Made by a program: the position numbers and the translations under genes
The notes under the pieces: model-generated
What the model was told of the DNA's origin: nothing
The model's database searches: none
The model's input: only the letters and a program-made list of their open reading frames with translations
Assembly: GCA_965204915.1 (NCBI GenBank)
Contig: OZ242023.1
Location: 620,001 to 684,000, forward strand
Direction of reading: 5' to 3'
Source: HK1 sp965204915
Lineage (GTDB): Bacteria; Pseudomonadota; Gammaproteobacteria; HK1
DNA: 64,000 nucleotides
Part shown: piece after piece, positions 7,673 to 16,156 of the stretch
How the letters are laid out: each line of letters opens with the position of its first letter
Position numbering within the stretch: the first letter of the stretch is position 1

Positions 7673-8722
7673 ATGCATTCCGAAAGCGGCAAACCGGTTC
7701 TCCTGGAAGCTCACGAGTCTTGCGGATTCGACATCCCCCGGCTCGACTCATGGCTCGCCGATCGGCTGGATGGATTCGGTGACGGACTTCGCGTGCGCCG
7801 GTATGAGGGAGGACAGTCGAATCCGACGTTCCTCGTCGAGTCCGCCACCCGACGGGTCGTGTTGCGCAAGAAGCCGCCGGGAACGTTGCTGCCGACCGCA
7901 CATCAGGTCGAACGCGAGTACCGGATCCTCGTAGCGCTCACGGGCTCCGGCGTGCCGGTACCGGAGGTCTTCGCATTGTGCGAGGACGAGTCGGTGATTG
8001 GGACCGCCTTCTACGTGATGGCGCACGTCGATGGCAAGGTCTTCACCGATCCGCGGCTTCCCGGGCTGGAGCCGGGCGCCCGGCGCGGGCTCTACCTGTC
8101 GGCGGTGGCGGGGCTTGCCGCCGTTCATGCCGTCGATGTCGAGGCGGCCGGGCTCGGCCGGTTGGGACCGCCCACCGGCTATATCGAGCGCCAGATCAGG
8201 CGCTGGACGCAGCAGTACGAGGCCTCCCGCACCCACGACGTCGAGGCGATGAACGCATTGGTGCGCTGGCTGCCCGAGCACCTTCCGCCGTCTCCGCGCA
8301 CCGTCCTCGTCCACGGGGACTACCGTATCGGCAACCTCGTGTTCACCGGCGACCGCAACCGGCTTGCAGGGGTGCTCGACTGGGAGCTTGCGACCCTTGG
8401 CGATCCGTTCTCGGATCTCGCCTATCTGTGCATGGGCTACCACTATCCTCCACCGGGGCGGCCGGGACTCGTTCCCTATCCCGACAGCGCGTCCGGAGTC
8501 CCTCGCGAATCGGAGATTCTCGACGAATATCGCCGATGTACGGAGATCGGCGATATTCCGCACTGGCGCTTCTATCTCGCATTCTCGTTCTTCCGCTTCG
8601 CCGCCATTCTTCAGGGGGTGTATCGCCGCGGGCTCGAGGGCAACGCCGCTTCCCGCGAAGCGCTGTCGAAGCGCGATCTCGTGCGGACGTGCGCGGAGAT
8701 CGGATGGAGGCTCCGGCCATGA
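7673..8722 (+). CDS. APH-family phosphotransferase (acyl-CoA-dehydrogenase-associated type)
   Basis: 349 residues with the aminoglycoside-phosphotransferase/choline-kinase fold. The catalytic loop is LVHGDYRIGN (about 211-220) and the metal-binding DFG-like segment is LDWELATLGDP (about 234-244). The N-terminal YEGGQSNPTFLVE with VVLRKKPPG is typical of the ACAD10/FadE36-like kinases usually found with fatty-acid oxidation genes, not of antibiotic-resistance enzymes. Substrate unknown. The ATG lies nine bases after the CCA of tRNA-Lys with no SD between, so translation may be weak or use the tRNA read-through transcript. The stop overlaps the next start (ATGA). Confidence 0.88.
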   Translation: MHSESGKPVLLEAHESCGFDIPRLDSWLADRLDGFGDGLRVRRYEGGQSNPTFLVESATRRVVLRKKPPGTLLPTAHQVEREYRILVALTGSGVPVPEVFALCEDESVIGTAFYVMAHVDGKVFTDPRLPGLEPGARRGLYLSAVAGLAAVHAVDVEAAGLGRLGPPTGYIERQIRRWTQQYEASRTHDVEAMNALVRWLPEHLPPSPRTVLVHGDYRIGNLVFTGDRNRLAGVLDWELATLGDPFSDLAYLCMGYHYPPPGRPGLVPYPDSASGVPRESEILDEYRRCTEIGDIPHWRFYLAFSFFRFAAILQGVYRRGLEGNAASREALSKRDLVRTCAEIGWRLRP

Positions 8723-9498
8723 ATCCGGCATTGTTCGGCATGGCCGGAAAGGTCGCTCTGATCACGGGCTCGAGCCGTGGTATCGGACGGGCGATCGCCG
8801 AGGCCTTCGCGGAGGCCGGGGCCCGGGTGGTGATCTCCAGCCGCAAGCAGGACGCCTGCGACCGCGTCGCGCAGGCGATTCGCTCCCGCGGCGCCGAGGC
8901 CGTCGCGATCGCGTGCAACGTCTCCGACCGCAACGCGATCGAGAGGCTGGTGGCCGGCGCCGTCGAGCGGCTCGGTCCGATCGACGTCCTTGTCGGGAAT
9001 GCGGCGGCCAATCCCTGCTTCGGCCCGCTTCTCGACGTCGAGGACGGGACTTGGGACAAGGTCATGGACACCAACGTGCGCAGCAACCTCTGGCTGTGCA
9101 AGCGGGTGATTCCCGGAATGGCGGAACGAGGTGAGGGCGCGGTCATCCTCGTGTCCAGCATCGCTGCGTTCAAGGGCGATGCGGCGCTCGGCGCCTACGC
9201 GGTATCGAAGGCGGCGGAGATCCAGATCGTGCGCAGCCTTGCCGTGGAGTGGGGTCGGGCAGGGGTCCGGGTCAACGCCATCGCCCCCGGCCTTGTGAGA
9301 ACGGACTTCGCCCGGGCCCTGTGGGAGGACGAAGCGCGCAGAGCGGCGCGCGAGAGGGTCACTCCGCTTCGCCGGATCGGTGAACCGGAGGACGTTGCCG
9401 GTGCCGCGGTGTTTCTCGCATCACGTGCCGGTGCATACGTGACGGGCCAATGCATCGTGGTCGATGGAGGCGTGACGGTCACGGACCCGGGTGGATAG
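8719..9498 (+). CDS. Short-chain dehydrogenase/reductase (SDR)
   Basis: 259 residues, classical SDR. The NAD(P) motif TGSSRGIG sits near residues 16-23; NAAAN follows the third strand; the catalytic Ser lies in ILVSSIAA and YAVSK gives Tyr160/Lys164. The C-terminal VTGQCIVVDGG is the usual SDR ending. The pattern resembles DHRS4-like carbonyl reductases, but the substrate cannot be read from sequence. The ATG overlaps the stop of the APH-family kinase, so the two are translationally coupled; the pair suggests acyl-CoA or ketone metabolism. Confidence 0.9.
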   Translation: MNPALFGMAGKVALITGSSRGIGRAIAEAFAEAGARVVISSRKQDACDRVAQAIRSRGAEAVAIACNVSDRNAIERLVAGAVERLGPIDVLVGNAAANPCFGPLLDVEDGTWDKVMDTNVRSNLWLCKRVIPGMAERGEGAVILVSSIAAFKGDAALGAYAVSKAAEIQIVRSLAVEWGRAGVRVNAIAPGLVRTDFARALWEDEARRAARERVTPLRRIGEPEDVAGAAVFLASRAGAYVTGQCIVVDGGVTVTDPGG

Positions 9499-9551
9499 TC
9501 TTCGACGGTAGGGTCGATTCGAAGAGGCTGCATCCGGAAAGATCCGCCCGG

Positions 9552-9557
9552 TATACT
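9552..9557 (+). promoter_or_regulatory. Candidate -10 element for tig
   Basis: TATACT 48 bp before the tig ATG, in the gap after the SDR gene. No convincing -35 lies 16-18 bp upstream. Confidence 0.4.
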
Positions 9558-9604
9558 GGACGGGTCGATCGTCCGGACGACGAGGGGGGACGGAGCCGCG
9601 TGAC

Positions 9605-10924
9605 ATGCAGGTGACGGTTGAAACGACGCAGGGCCTGGAGCGGCGCATGCGGGTGGAGATCCCCGAACAGCGCATCAAGGGCGAGATCGACAAGCGGCTT
9701 GGGGATCTTGCCCGAAAGGTCAGAATTCCCGGGTTCCGTCCGGGGAAGGCGCCGGTCAAGGTCGTCGCCAGGCACTACGGCAGGCAGGTGCGCGACGAGG
9801 TGGTCGGCGGCATCGTCCAGGAATCGTTCCTCGATGCGCTCAGCCAGAAGCAGCTTCGTCCCGCCGCGACGCCGCACATCGCGCCGCTGGAGACCGGCAC
9901 CGGCGACGGGGTGAGCTATACGGCGACGTTCGACGTGTTCCCGGAGATTTCCCTGCCGCGGTTCGACTCGATGGAGGTTGCGCGCCCGGTGGCCGCCGTT
10001 GCGGACGAGGACGTCGACCGGATGCTCGAGATGATCCGTATCCAGCGCCGGACCTGGAAGACGGTCGAGCGCGCCGCGACCCGGAGCGATCGCGTGGTCG
10101 TGGATCTCGAAGCCGTCGTGGACGGCAAGCCGCTCGACTCCGCTGCCGAGACGGAGCTCCCTGTGCAGCTTGACGCGGGGCGCATGGTCGACGGCTTCGA
10201 GGAAGGACTCGTCGGGGCCGGGGCCGGCGACGACAGGACGCTGGAGCTTGCGTTCCCGCAGAGCCATCCGGAGCACCTTGCAGGCAAGCCGGTGACGTTC
10301 AACGTGAAGGTGCGGCGGGTGGAGGAGCCGGAGATTCCGGAAATCGACGACGCCTTCGCCGAGAGCTTCGGGGTGGCGGATGGCGGGGTCGAAGCGTTGC
10401 GCGGCGAAGTGCGTGCGGACATGGAGCGCGAGCTTGCCGGCGGCCTGCGCGCCATGCTGAAGCAGCGCGTCATGGAGTCCCTGCTCGCGGGAAACGAGTT
10501 CGATCTGCCCGAATCGGTGGTTCGCGCCGAGACGGAGCGCGCGGCGCAGCGACGTCGTGAGGAACTCGCCGGCTCGGGGGGCGATCCGCAACGCCTGGAG
10601 CCGGACTCCGCGGTGTTCGAGGAGCCGGTACGGCGCCGTCTCTCCCTCGATCTGCTCGTTGCCGAGATCATCAAGGAGCACCGGATCGAGCTCGATCATG
10701 CCCGGGTACGTGCCCGGGTCGAGACGATTGCCTCGACGTACCAGGAGCCGGCCAAGGTCCTCGACTGGTACTACTCCGACCGGGAGCGCCTCTCCGGTAT
10801 CGAGTCGGCGGTGTTCGAGGATCAGGTCGTGGAGTGGATCCTGGAGCACGCGCAGGTCACGGACGAACCGACCTCGTTTGACCGGGTTATGAATCCCGGG
10901 CAAACTGATACCATGGTCGAGTGA
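9605..10924 (+). CDS. tig: Trigger factor, ribosome-bound chaperone/prolyl isomerase
   Basis: 439 residues, standard length. Trigger factor binds L23 at the ribosome exit and shields nascent chains. The N-terminal signature GFRPGKAPVKV (about 42-52) is the ribosome-docking loop. A PPIase (FKBP-like) domain occupies about 150-245 (TRSDRVVVDLEAVVDG ... VTFNVKVRRVEEPEIP), followed by the helical C-terminal arms. It opens the tig-clpP-clpX-lon block. The C-terminus is charged and ends near a 16-bp duplication that includes the stop codon. Confidence 0.96.
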   Translation: MQVTVETTQGLERRMRVEIPEQRIKGEIDKRLGDLARKVRIPGFRPGKAPVKVVARHYGRQVRDEVVGGIVQESFLDALSQKQLRPAATPHIAPLETGTGDGVSYTATFDVFPEISLPRFDSMEVARPVAAVADEDVDRMLEMIRIQRRTWKTVERAATRSDRVVVDLEAVVDGKPLDSAAETELPVQLDAGRMVDGFEEGLVGAGAGDDRTLELAFPQSHPEHLAGKPVTFNVKVRRVEEPEIPEIDDAFAESFGVADGGVEALRGEVRADMERELAGGLRAMLKQRVMESLLAGNEFDLPESVVRAETERAAQRRREELAGSGGDPQRLEPDSAVFEEPVRRRLSLDLLVAEIIKEHRIELDHARVRARVETIASTYQEPAKVLDWYYSDRERLSGIESAVFEDQVVEWILEHAQVTDEPTSFDRVMNPGQTDTMVE

Positions 10925-10951
10925 CGGAAAGGGGCCGAGTGACGGAAAGGG
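10918..10951. repeat. 16-bp duplication spanning the tig stop codon
   Basis: CGAGTGACGGAAAGGG is present at 10918-10933 and 10936-10951 (period 18). The first copy contains the tig TGA. Confidence 0.85.
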
Positions 10952-11099
10952 CCGCGCCGGAGTCTTTCCGAGTCGGCACCGGATCGGGAACGCGAAGTTC
11001 TCCGCGCCTGCGGGACCGATGATCGGGCCCGGATCGATCATGAACCGGTGCCGGTGGAGCTTGGCCGAAGTCACCAGAATCGGGAGCCGGTGGCCTGAC

Positions 11100-11735
11100 A
11101 TGTCCGGAGCAACGCAGACCCGCGCCCTCAATCTCATCCCCATCGTCGTGGAGCAATCCGCGCGGGGTGAGCGTTCCTACGACATCTACTCGCGCCTGCT
11201 CAAGGAGCGGGTCGTGTTTCTGTGCGGATCGGTCGATGACCTCGTCTCGAACGTCGTGGTCGCGCAGTTGTTGTTTCTGGAATCGGAGAATCCCGACAAG
11301 GACGTCCACCTCTACATCAACTCGCCGGGCGGGTTGGTCACCGCGGGGCTCGCGGTATACGACACGATGCAGTTCATCAAGCCGGACGTGAGCACGATGT
11401 GCGTCGGGCAGGCGGCCAGCATGGGGGCGTTGCTGCTGGCCGGCGGAGCCGAGGGAAAGCGCTACTGCCTGCCGCATTCCCGTATGATGATCCACCAGCC
11501 GCTCGGCGGTTTCCAGGGCCAGGCCTCCGACGTCGACATCCACGCCAGGGAGATTCTGCGCACCCGCGAGCGTCTGAACGACATTCTCGCCGCACATACC
11601 GGACAGCCGATCGAGCGTATCCGGGCCGATACCGACCGTGATCGGTTCATGGAGGCGAACGAAGCGCAGGAGTACGGACTCGTCGATGAAGTGCTCCGGG
11701 CGCGGACTCCTCGGGCAGACACCGGGGGCGGCTGA
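11100..11735 (+). CDS. clpP: ATP-dependent Clp protease proteolytic subunit
   Basis: 211 residues. This serine protease forms the tetradecameric barrel that degrades substrates unfolded by ClpX or ClpA. The catalytic triad is visible: S107 in GQAASMGAL, H132 in SRMMIHQPLGG and D181 in ADTDRDRF, aligning with S111/H136/D185 of E. coli. The start ATG 11100 gives a normal short propeptide (MSGATQTRALNLIP); an ATG at 11040 would add 20 residues unlike the family. The SD (GGGAG) is rather far from the start, about 13 bases. clpX follows 35 bp later. Confidence 0.96.
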   Translation: MSGATQTRALNLIPIVVEQSARGERSYDIYSRLLKERVVFLCGSVDDLVSNVVVAQLLFLESENPDKDVHLYINSPGGLVTAGLAVYDTMQFIKPDVSTMCVGQAASMGALLLAGGAEGKRYCLPHSRMMIHQPLGGFQGQASDVDIHAREILRTRERLNDILAAHTGQPIERIRADTDRDRFMEANEAQEYGLVDEVLRARTPRADTGGG

Positions 11736-11770
11736 AGCCGACGGCGGCGAAGCGGACCCGAAACCACCCG

Positions 11771-13051
11771 ATGGCGAGCGACAGGCAAGGCAAAAGCAGC
11801 AACGGCGACCGGTTGCTCTACTGCTCGTTCTGCGGCAAGAGCCAGCACGAGGTCCGCAAGCTGATCGCAGGCCCTTCGGTGTTCATCTGCGATGAGTGCG
11901 TCGATCTCTGCAACGACATCATCCGTGAGGAGGTCCAGGAGAACGCCGGATCGGGATCATCGAGCAGGCTGCCTGCTCCCCGCGAGATCGACCACATCCT
12001 CAACGACTACGTCGTCGGCCAGTTCCAGGCGAAGAAGGTTCTTTCGGTCGCGGTGTACAACCACTACAAGCGGCTCGAATCCGGGGTCAAGGTCGAGGAG
12101 GTGGAGCTGTCGAAGAGCAACGTGCTGCTCATCGGCCCGACCGGCTGCGGGAAGACGCTGCTTGCAGAGACCCTGGCACGCCTGCTCGACGTCCCGTTCA
12201 CCATTGCCGATGCCACGACCCTGACCGAAGCCGGATACGTCGGCGAGGACGTCGAGAACATCATTCAGAAGCTTCTCCAGAAGTGCGACTACGACGTGGA
12301 GAAGGCGCAGACGGGTATCGTGTACATCGACGAGATCGACAAGATCTCGCGCAAATCGGACAACCCTTCGATTACCCGGGACGTGTCGGGGGAGGGGGTT
12401 CAGCAAGCGTTGCTCAAGCTCATCGAGGGTACGGTGGCCTCGGTGCCCCCGCAGGGTGGGCGCAAGCATCCCCAGCAGGAATTTCTCCAGGTCAACACGT
12501 CCAACATCCTGTTCATTTGCGGAGGCGCATTCGGCGGGCTCGACAAGATCATCGAACGACGGGCCTCGCAGCATGGCGGCATCGGCTTCGCGGCGGACGT
12601 GAAGAGCAAGGATGACGGGAAGAAGGTTGGTGAGATTCTCAAGGAGGTCGAGCCCGAGGACCTCATCCGCTACGGCTTGATTCCGGAATTCGTCGGGCGG
12701 TTGCCGATTCTTGCCACACTCGAGGAGCTCGACGAAACACAGCTCGTCCAGATCCTCACCGAGCCGAAGAACGCGCTCGTGAAGCAGTACAAACGGCTCT
12801 TCCAGATGGAGGGTACGGAGGTCGAATTCCGCGAGGATGCGCTCGGCTGCGTCGCCCGCAAGGCGATGGAGCGCAAGACGGGCGCGCGCGGTCTCAGATC
12901 CATCCTCGAGCACGTGCTGCTCGATACAATGTACGACCTCCCCTCGATGGAGGACGTGGCGAAAGTCGTCGTCGACGAGTCCGCGATCGAAGGGGAGTCC
13001 GCTCCTCTGCTCCTCTACGAAGGTGACAGGCAGCGCGCCGCTCCCGACTGA
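11771..13051 (+). CDS. clpX: ClpX, AAA+ unfoldase of the ClpXP protease
   Basis: 426 residues. The N-terminal C4 zinc-binding domain has C18, C21, C40 and C43 (YCSFCGK, FICDECVDLC). Walker A is GPTGCGKT at 122-129 and Walker B YIDEID at 185-190. The small AAA+ domain contains GARGLRSILEHVLLDTMYDLPS. ClpX recognises tagged proteins, including those carrying the tmRNA tag encoded at 29.5 kb, and feeds them to ClpP. It sits directly downstream of clpP in the usual order. Confidence 0.97.
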   Translation: MASDRQGKSSNGDRLLYCSFCGKSQHEVRKLIAGPSVFICDECVDLCNDIIREEVQENAGSGSSSRLPAPREIDHILNDYVVGQFQAKKVLSVAVYNHYKRLESGVKVEEVELSKSNVLLIGPTGCGKTLLAETLARLLDVPFTIADATTLTEAGYVGEDVENIIQKLLQKCDYDVEKAQTGIVYIDEIDKISRKSDNPSITRDVSGEGVQQALLKLIEGTVASVPPQGGRKHPQQEFLQVNTSNILFICGGAFGGLDKIIERRASQHGGIGFAADVKSKDDGKKVGEILKEVEPEDLIRYGLIPEFVGRLPILATLEELDETQLVQILTEPKNALVKQYKRLFQMEGTEVEFREDALGCVARKAMERKTGARGLRSILEHVLLDTMYDLPSMEDVAKVVVDESAIEGESAPLLLYEGDRQRAAPD

Positions 13052-13119
13052 CGTCTCCGAATGGCGATGCACGGCACGATACCTTGCCTCGACCTCTCTG
13101 CGCCGGCACCGCGTATGCG

Positions 13120-13148
13120 CTTGAATTCCGTCTGCGCCGACGCCATGT
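13120..13148 (+). promoter_or_regulatory. Sigma-32-type heat-shock promoter candidate for lon
   Basis: CTTGAAT (13120-13126), 14-bp spacer, CGCCATGT (13141-13148). This matches the RpoH consensus CTTGAAA-N13/14-CCCCATNT in both boxes apart from one position in each. It lies about 100 bp before the lon start in a 194-bp gap. E. coli lon is a sigma-32 regulon member, which fits. Confidence 0.65.
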
Positions 13149-13245
13149 ACCGCGCATCGCAGGTCCTGGAGACCCCCCGGCTACCTGCCCGGCGTCGTCG
13201 GGCGGGCACCGTTGTCGGCTGAACCACTCTTCGGAGGTGCTCGAC

Positions 13246-15636
13246 ATGATCCCCGTGCTTCCTCTGCGGGACGTCGTCGTCTATCCGCACATGGTGATCC
13301 CTCTCTTCGTCGGCCGGGATCGGTCGATTCAGGCGCTCCAGCAATCGATGGAGAGGGACAAGCGGATCCTGCTGGTCGCACAAATGGACGCCGGCAAGGA
13401 CAATCCGACGGTCGAAGAGATTTACCGGGTCGGCACGGTCTCCACCATCCTCCAGCTCCTCAAGCTTCCCGACGGCACCGTCAAGGTGCTGGTGGAAGGA
13501 GGGCAGCGGGCGCGAATCGACAGGTTCGAGGATGGGGAGTCGTTCCTCGGCGCCAGCATCACCCCGCTCGAATCGGGATCCGGGGACGGGCGTGAGATCG
13601 AGGCGCTGACCCGCTCTCTGCTCGCCCACTTCGAGCAGTACGTCAAGCTCCACAAGAAGACGCCGCCGGAAATCCTCGCCACGCTTTCGGACATCGATGA
13701 CGCGGCACGGCTCGGCGACACCATCGCGGCCCATCTCGCGGTGAAGATCGAGCAGAAACAAGCCATCCTGGAGATCCACGACACGAAGGAGCGGCTGGAG
13801 CATCTGGTTGCGCGCATCGAGGAGGAAATCGACGTCCTGCAGGTCGAGAAGCGTATTCGCGGTCGCGTGAAGCGGCAGATGGAGAAGAGCCAGCGCGAGT
13901 ACTACCTCAACGAGCAGATGAAGGCGATCCAGAAGGAGCTTGGCGACATGGACGAGTCGCCGAACGAGGTCGAGGAGCTTGCCAAGCGGATCGAATCGGT
14001 CGGGATGTCGAAGGAAGCCCGCGGCAAGGCCACCGCCGAGCTCAACAAGCTCAAGATGATGTCGCCGATGTCGGCCGAAGCCACCGTGGTCCGCAACTAC
14101 GTCGACTGGCTGGTGAACGTGCCGTGGAAGAAGCGCACCCGTATCAGCCGGGACCTCCGCAAGGCCGAGGAAGTGCTGGAGGCCGATCATTACGGTCTCG
14201 AGAAGGTGAAGGAGCGCATCGTGGAATATCTCGCGGTGCAGACGCGGGTGAAGAAGCTCAAAGGGCCGATCCTGTGCCTGGTGGGGGCGCCCGGAGTCGG
14301 CAAGACCTCACTGGGCAAGTCGATCGCACGGGCGACGAATCGCAAGTTCGTGAGGATGTCACTGGGAGGCGTGCGCGACGAGGCCGAGATCCGTGGCCAC
14401 CGGCGCACCTACATCGGCGCGCTCCCCGGGAAGATCGTACAGAACCTCGCGAAGGCCGGTGTGCGCAATCCCCTGTTTCTGCTGGACGAAGTCGACAAGA
14501 TGTCGATGGACTTTCGCGGCGATCCATCCTCCGCGCTGCTCGAAGTGCTCGATCCCGAGCAGAACCACGCGTTCAACGATCACTATCTGGAGGTCGACTA
14601 CGATCTCTCCCACGTCATGTTCGTCGCGACCGCGAACACCCTGAACATTCCGCCTCCGTTGCTCGACCGTATGGAAGTCATCCGGCTGTCCGGCTACACC
14701 GAGGACGAGAAGCTCAACATTGCGCTGCGCTATCTCCTGCCGAAGCAGATGAAGAACGCGGGTCTCGAGACGAGCGAGCTGGCGATTGCCGACGACGCGA
14801 TCCGCGACATCATCCGCTACTACACCCGGGAGGCGGGGGTGCGGAACGTCGAGCGCGAGATCGCCAAGATCTGTCGCAAGGTCGTCAAGAAGAAGGTGGG
14901 CGACAAGGTGGAAGGCGCCGTCGAGATCGCTCCCGGCAACCTCGAAGACCACCTGGGTGTGAAGCGGTTCCGCTTCGGGCGCAAGGAGGAAGAGGATCGC
15001 GTCGGGCAGGTCACCGGGCTCGCCTGGACCGAGGTCGGTGGCGATTTGCTCACCATCGAGGCGGTGGTCGTGTCCGGCAAGGGCAAGCCCACCTATACCG
15101 GGCAGCTCGGCGATGTGATGCAGGAGTCGATCCAGGCCGCGATGACCGTGGTGCGCGCGCGGGCCGCGGTCCTGGGCATCGACGAGAAGTTCCACCAGAG
15201 GCGCGACATCCACATCCACGTGCCGGAAGGCGCGACCCCGAAGGACGGCCCGAGCGCGGGCGTCGGCATGTGCACGGCGGTCGTGTCCGCGCTCACCGGG
15301 ATTCCGGTCCGCGCCGACGTCGCGATGACCGGAGAAATCACGCTCCGGGGCGAGGTCCTGCCGATCGGGGGATTGAAGGAGAAATTGCTCGCCGCGCTCC
15401 GCGGCGGAATTCGGTTGGTGCTGATTCCCGAGGAAAATGCGAGGGAGCTCGTCGAGATCCCGGACGACATCAAGTCCAACCTCGATATCCGGCCGGTGAA
15501 ATGGATCGACCAGGTGCTGGACATCGCCCTGACCAGACAGCCGGCCGGCACGGACGAGCCGTTGGAAGAGGCACGAGTGGAGTCGTCCGATTCGGGCGAA
15601 GGAGACGTCGACCGGAACGGTCTGACCACGCACTGA
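13246..15636 (+). CDS. lon: Lon, ATP-dependent serine protease
   Basis: 796 residues. The N-terminal substrate-binding domain starts IPVLPLRDVVVYPHMVIP; an AAA+ domain has Walker A GAPGVGKT (347-354); the protease domain has catalytic S670 in PKDGPSAGVG and K713 in the GLKEKLLA segment, the Ser-Lys dyad of Lon. It degrades misfolded and regulatory proteins. The ATG at 13246 is chosen because GGAGG lies eight bases upstream and the family N-terminus starts here; the open frame extends 54 codons further without homology. A sigma-32-like promoter precedes it. hupB, usually next, is missing. Confidence 0.97.
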   Translation: MIPVLPLRDVVVYPHMVIPLFVGRDRSIQALQQSMERDKRILLVAQMDAGKDNPTVEEIYRVGTVSTILQLLKLPDGTVKVLVEGGQRARIDRFEDGESFLGASITPLESGSGDGREIEALTRSLLAHFEQYVKLHKKTPPEILATLSDIDDAARLGDTIAAHLAVKIEQKQAILEIHDTKERLEHLVARIEEEIDVLQVEKRIRGRVKRQMEKSQREYYLNEQMKAIQKELGDMDESPNEVEELAKRIESVGMSKEARGKATAELNKLKMMSPMSAEATVVRNYVDWLVNVPWKKRTRISRDLRKAEEVLEADHYGLEKVKERIVEYLAVQTRVKKLKGPILCLVGAPGVGKTSLGKSIARATNRKFVRMSLGGVRDEAEIRGHRRTYIGALPGKIVQNLAKAGVRNPLFLLDEVDKMSMDFRGDPSSALLEVLDPEQNHAFNDHYLEVDYDLSHVMFVATANTLNIPPPLLDRMEVIRLSGYTEDEKLNIALRYLLPKQMKNAGLETSELAIADDAIRDIIRYYTREAGVRNVEREIAKICRKVVKKKVGDKVEGAVEIAPGNLEDHLGVKRFRFGRKEEEDRVGQVTGLAWTEVGGDLLTIEAVVVSGKGKPTYTGQLGDVMQESIQAAMTVVRARAAVLGIDEKFHQRRDIHIHVPEGATPKDGPSAGVGMCTAVVSALTGIPVRADVAMTGEITLRGEVLPIGGLKEKLLAALRGGIRLVLIPEENARELVEIPDDIKSNLDIRPVKWIDQVLDIALTRQPAGTDEPLEEARVESSDSGEGDVDRNGLTTH

Positions 15637-15677
15637 TCGAATCCACCGGGGTATGCGACACACCGGGACACTTCACG

Positions 15678-15707
15678 TTGACAGTCGTTTCAAGTGCTTG
15701 CTATATA
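15678..15707 (+). promoter_or_regulatory. Strong sigma-70 promoter for the tRNA-Val/tRNA-Asp unit
   Basis: A consensus TTGACA at 15678-15683 is followed by TATATA at 15702-15707 (18-bp spacer); TATAAT overlaps at 15704-15709 with a 20-bp spacer. This is among the best matches to the sigma-70 consensus in the window and lies about 105 bp upstream of tRNA-Val. Confidence 0.7.
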
Positions 15708-15813
15708 ATCGCGGCCGAAGACGGAAGCGGCCGGGGCGAGCCGACGGAGTGCGTGAAGCCGGTCTGCCGCTTGGCCGGTCACCGGAAGATGCCGTAGACT
15801 CGTGGCGCCTTCC

Positions 15814-15889
15814 GGGTGCTTAGCTCAGCGGGGAGAGCGTCGCCCTTACAAGGCGAAGGTCGGGGGTTCGAACCCCTCAGCACCCACCA
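15814..15889 (+). tRNA. tRNA-Val (anticodon TAC)
   Basis: 76 nt with encoded CCA. Acceptor GGGTGCT/AGCACCC, anticodon stem TCGCC/GGCGA around TAC (15847-15849), T loop GTTCGAACC. Confidence 0.97.
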
Positions 15890-15916
15890 GGAACGAATCG
15901 ATGCCGGGTTTTTTTC

Positions 15917-15993
15917 GGAGTGGTAGTTCAGTTGGTTAGAATACCGGCCTGTCACGCCGGGGGTCGCGGGTTCGAGTCCCGTCCACTCCGCCA
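15917..15993 (+). tRNA. tRNA-Asp (anticodon GTC)
   Basis: 77 nt with encoded CCA. Acceptor GGAGTGG/CCACTCC, anticodon GTC at 15951-15953, T loop GTTCGAGTC. Cotranscribed with tRNA-Val, 27 bp apart. Confidence 0.97.
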
Positions 15994-16156
15994 CTCAATC
16001 GCAATCATCCTCTGAATTTACGGAAATTTCACGGACGAGGCGCCGAGTATTTCCGCCCCGCCCGGCTTCAACCCTGCATGAGGATCGGCGGCCGCATCCA
16101 GTCGATTCCCCCGGGCCGCAAGCGGCCGGCGCCGATCCTTGGAGACTTCGTTTCCC

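Noticed and set aside
7673..8722. Aminoglycoside resistance gene
   Set aside because: The kinase motifs are APH-type, but the sequence pattern is that of ACAD10-like metabolic kinases and there is no resistance context.
13084..13245. 54-codon N-terminal extension of Lon
   Set aside because: No similarity to Lon, it overlaps the sigma-32-like promoter, and a perfect SD precedes the ATG at 13246.
15904..15916. Terminator between tRNA-Val and tRNA-Asp
   Set aside because: There is a run of T before tRNA-Asp but no stem in front of it, and the two tRNAs are likely one transcript.
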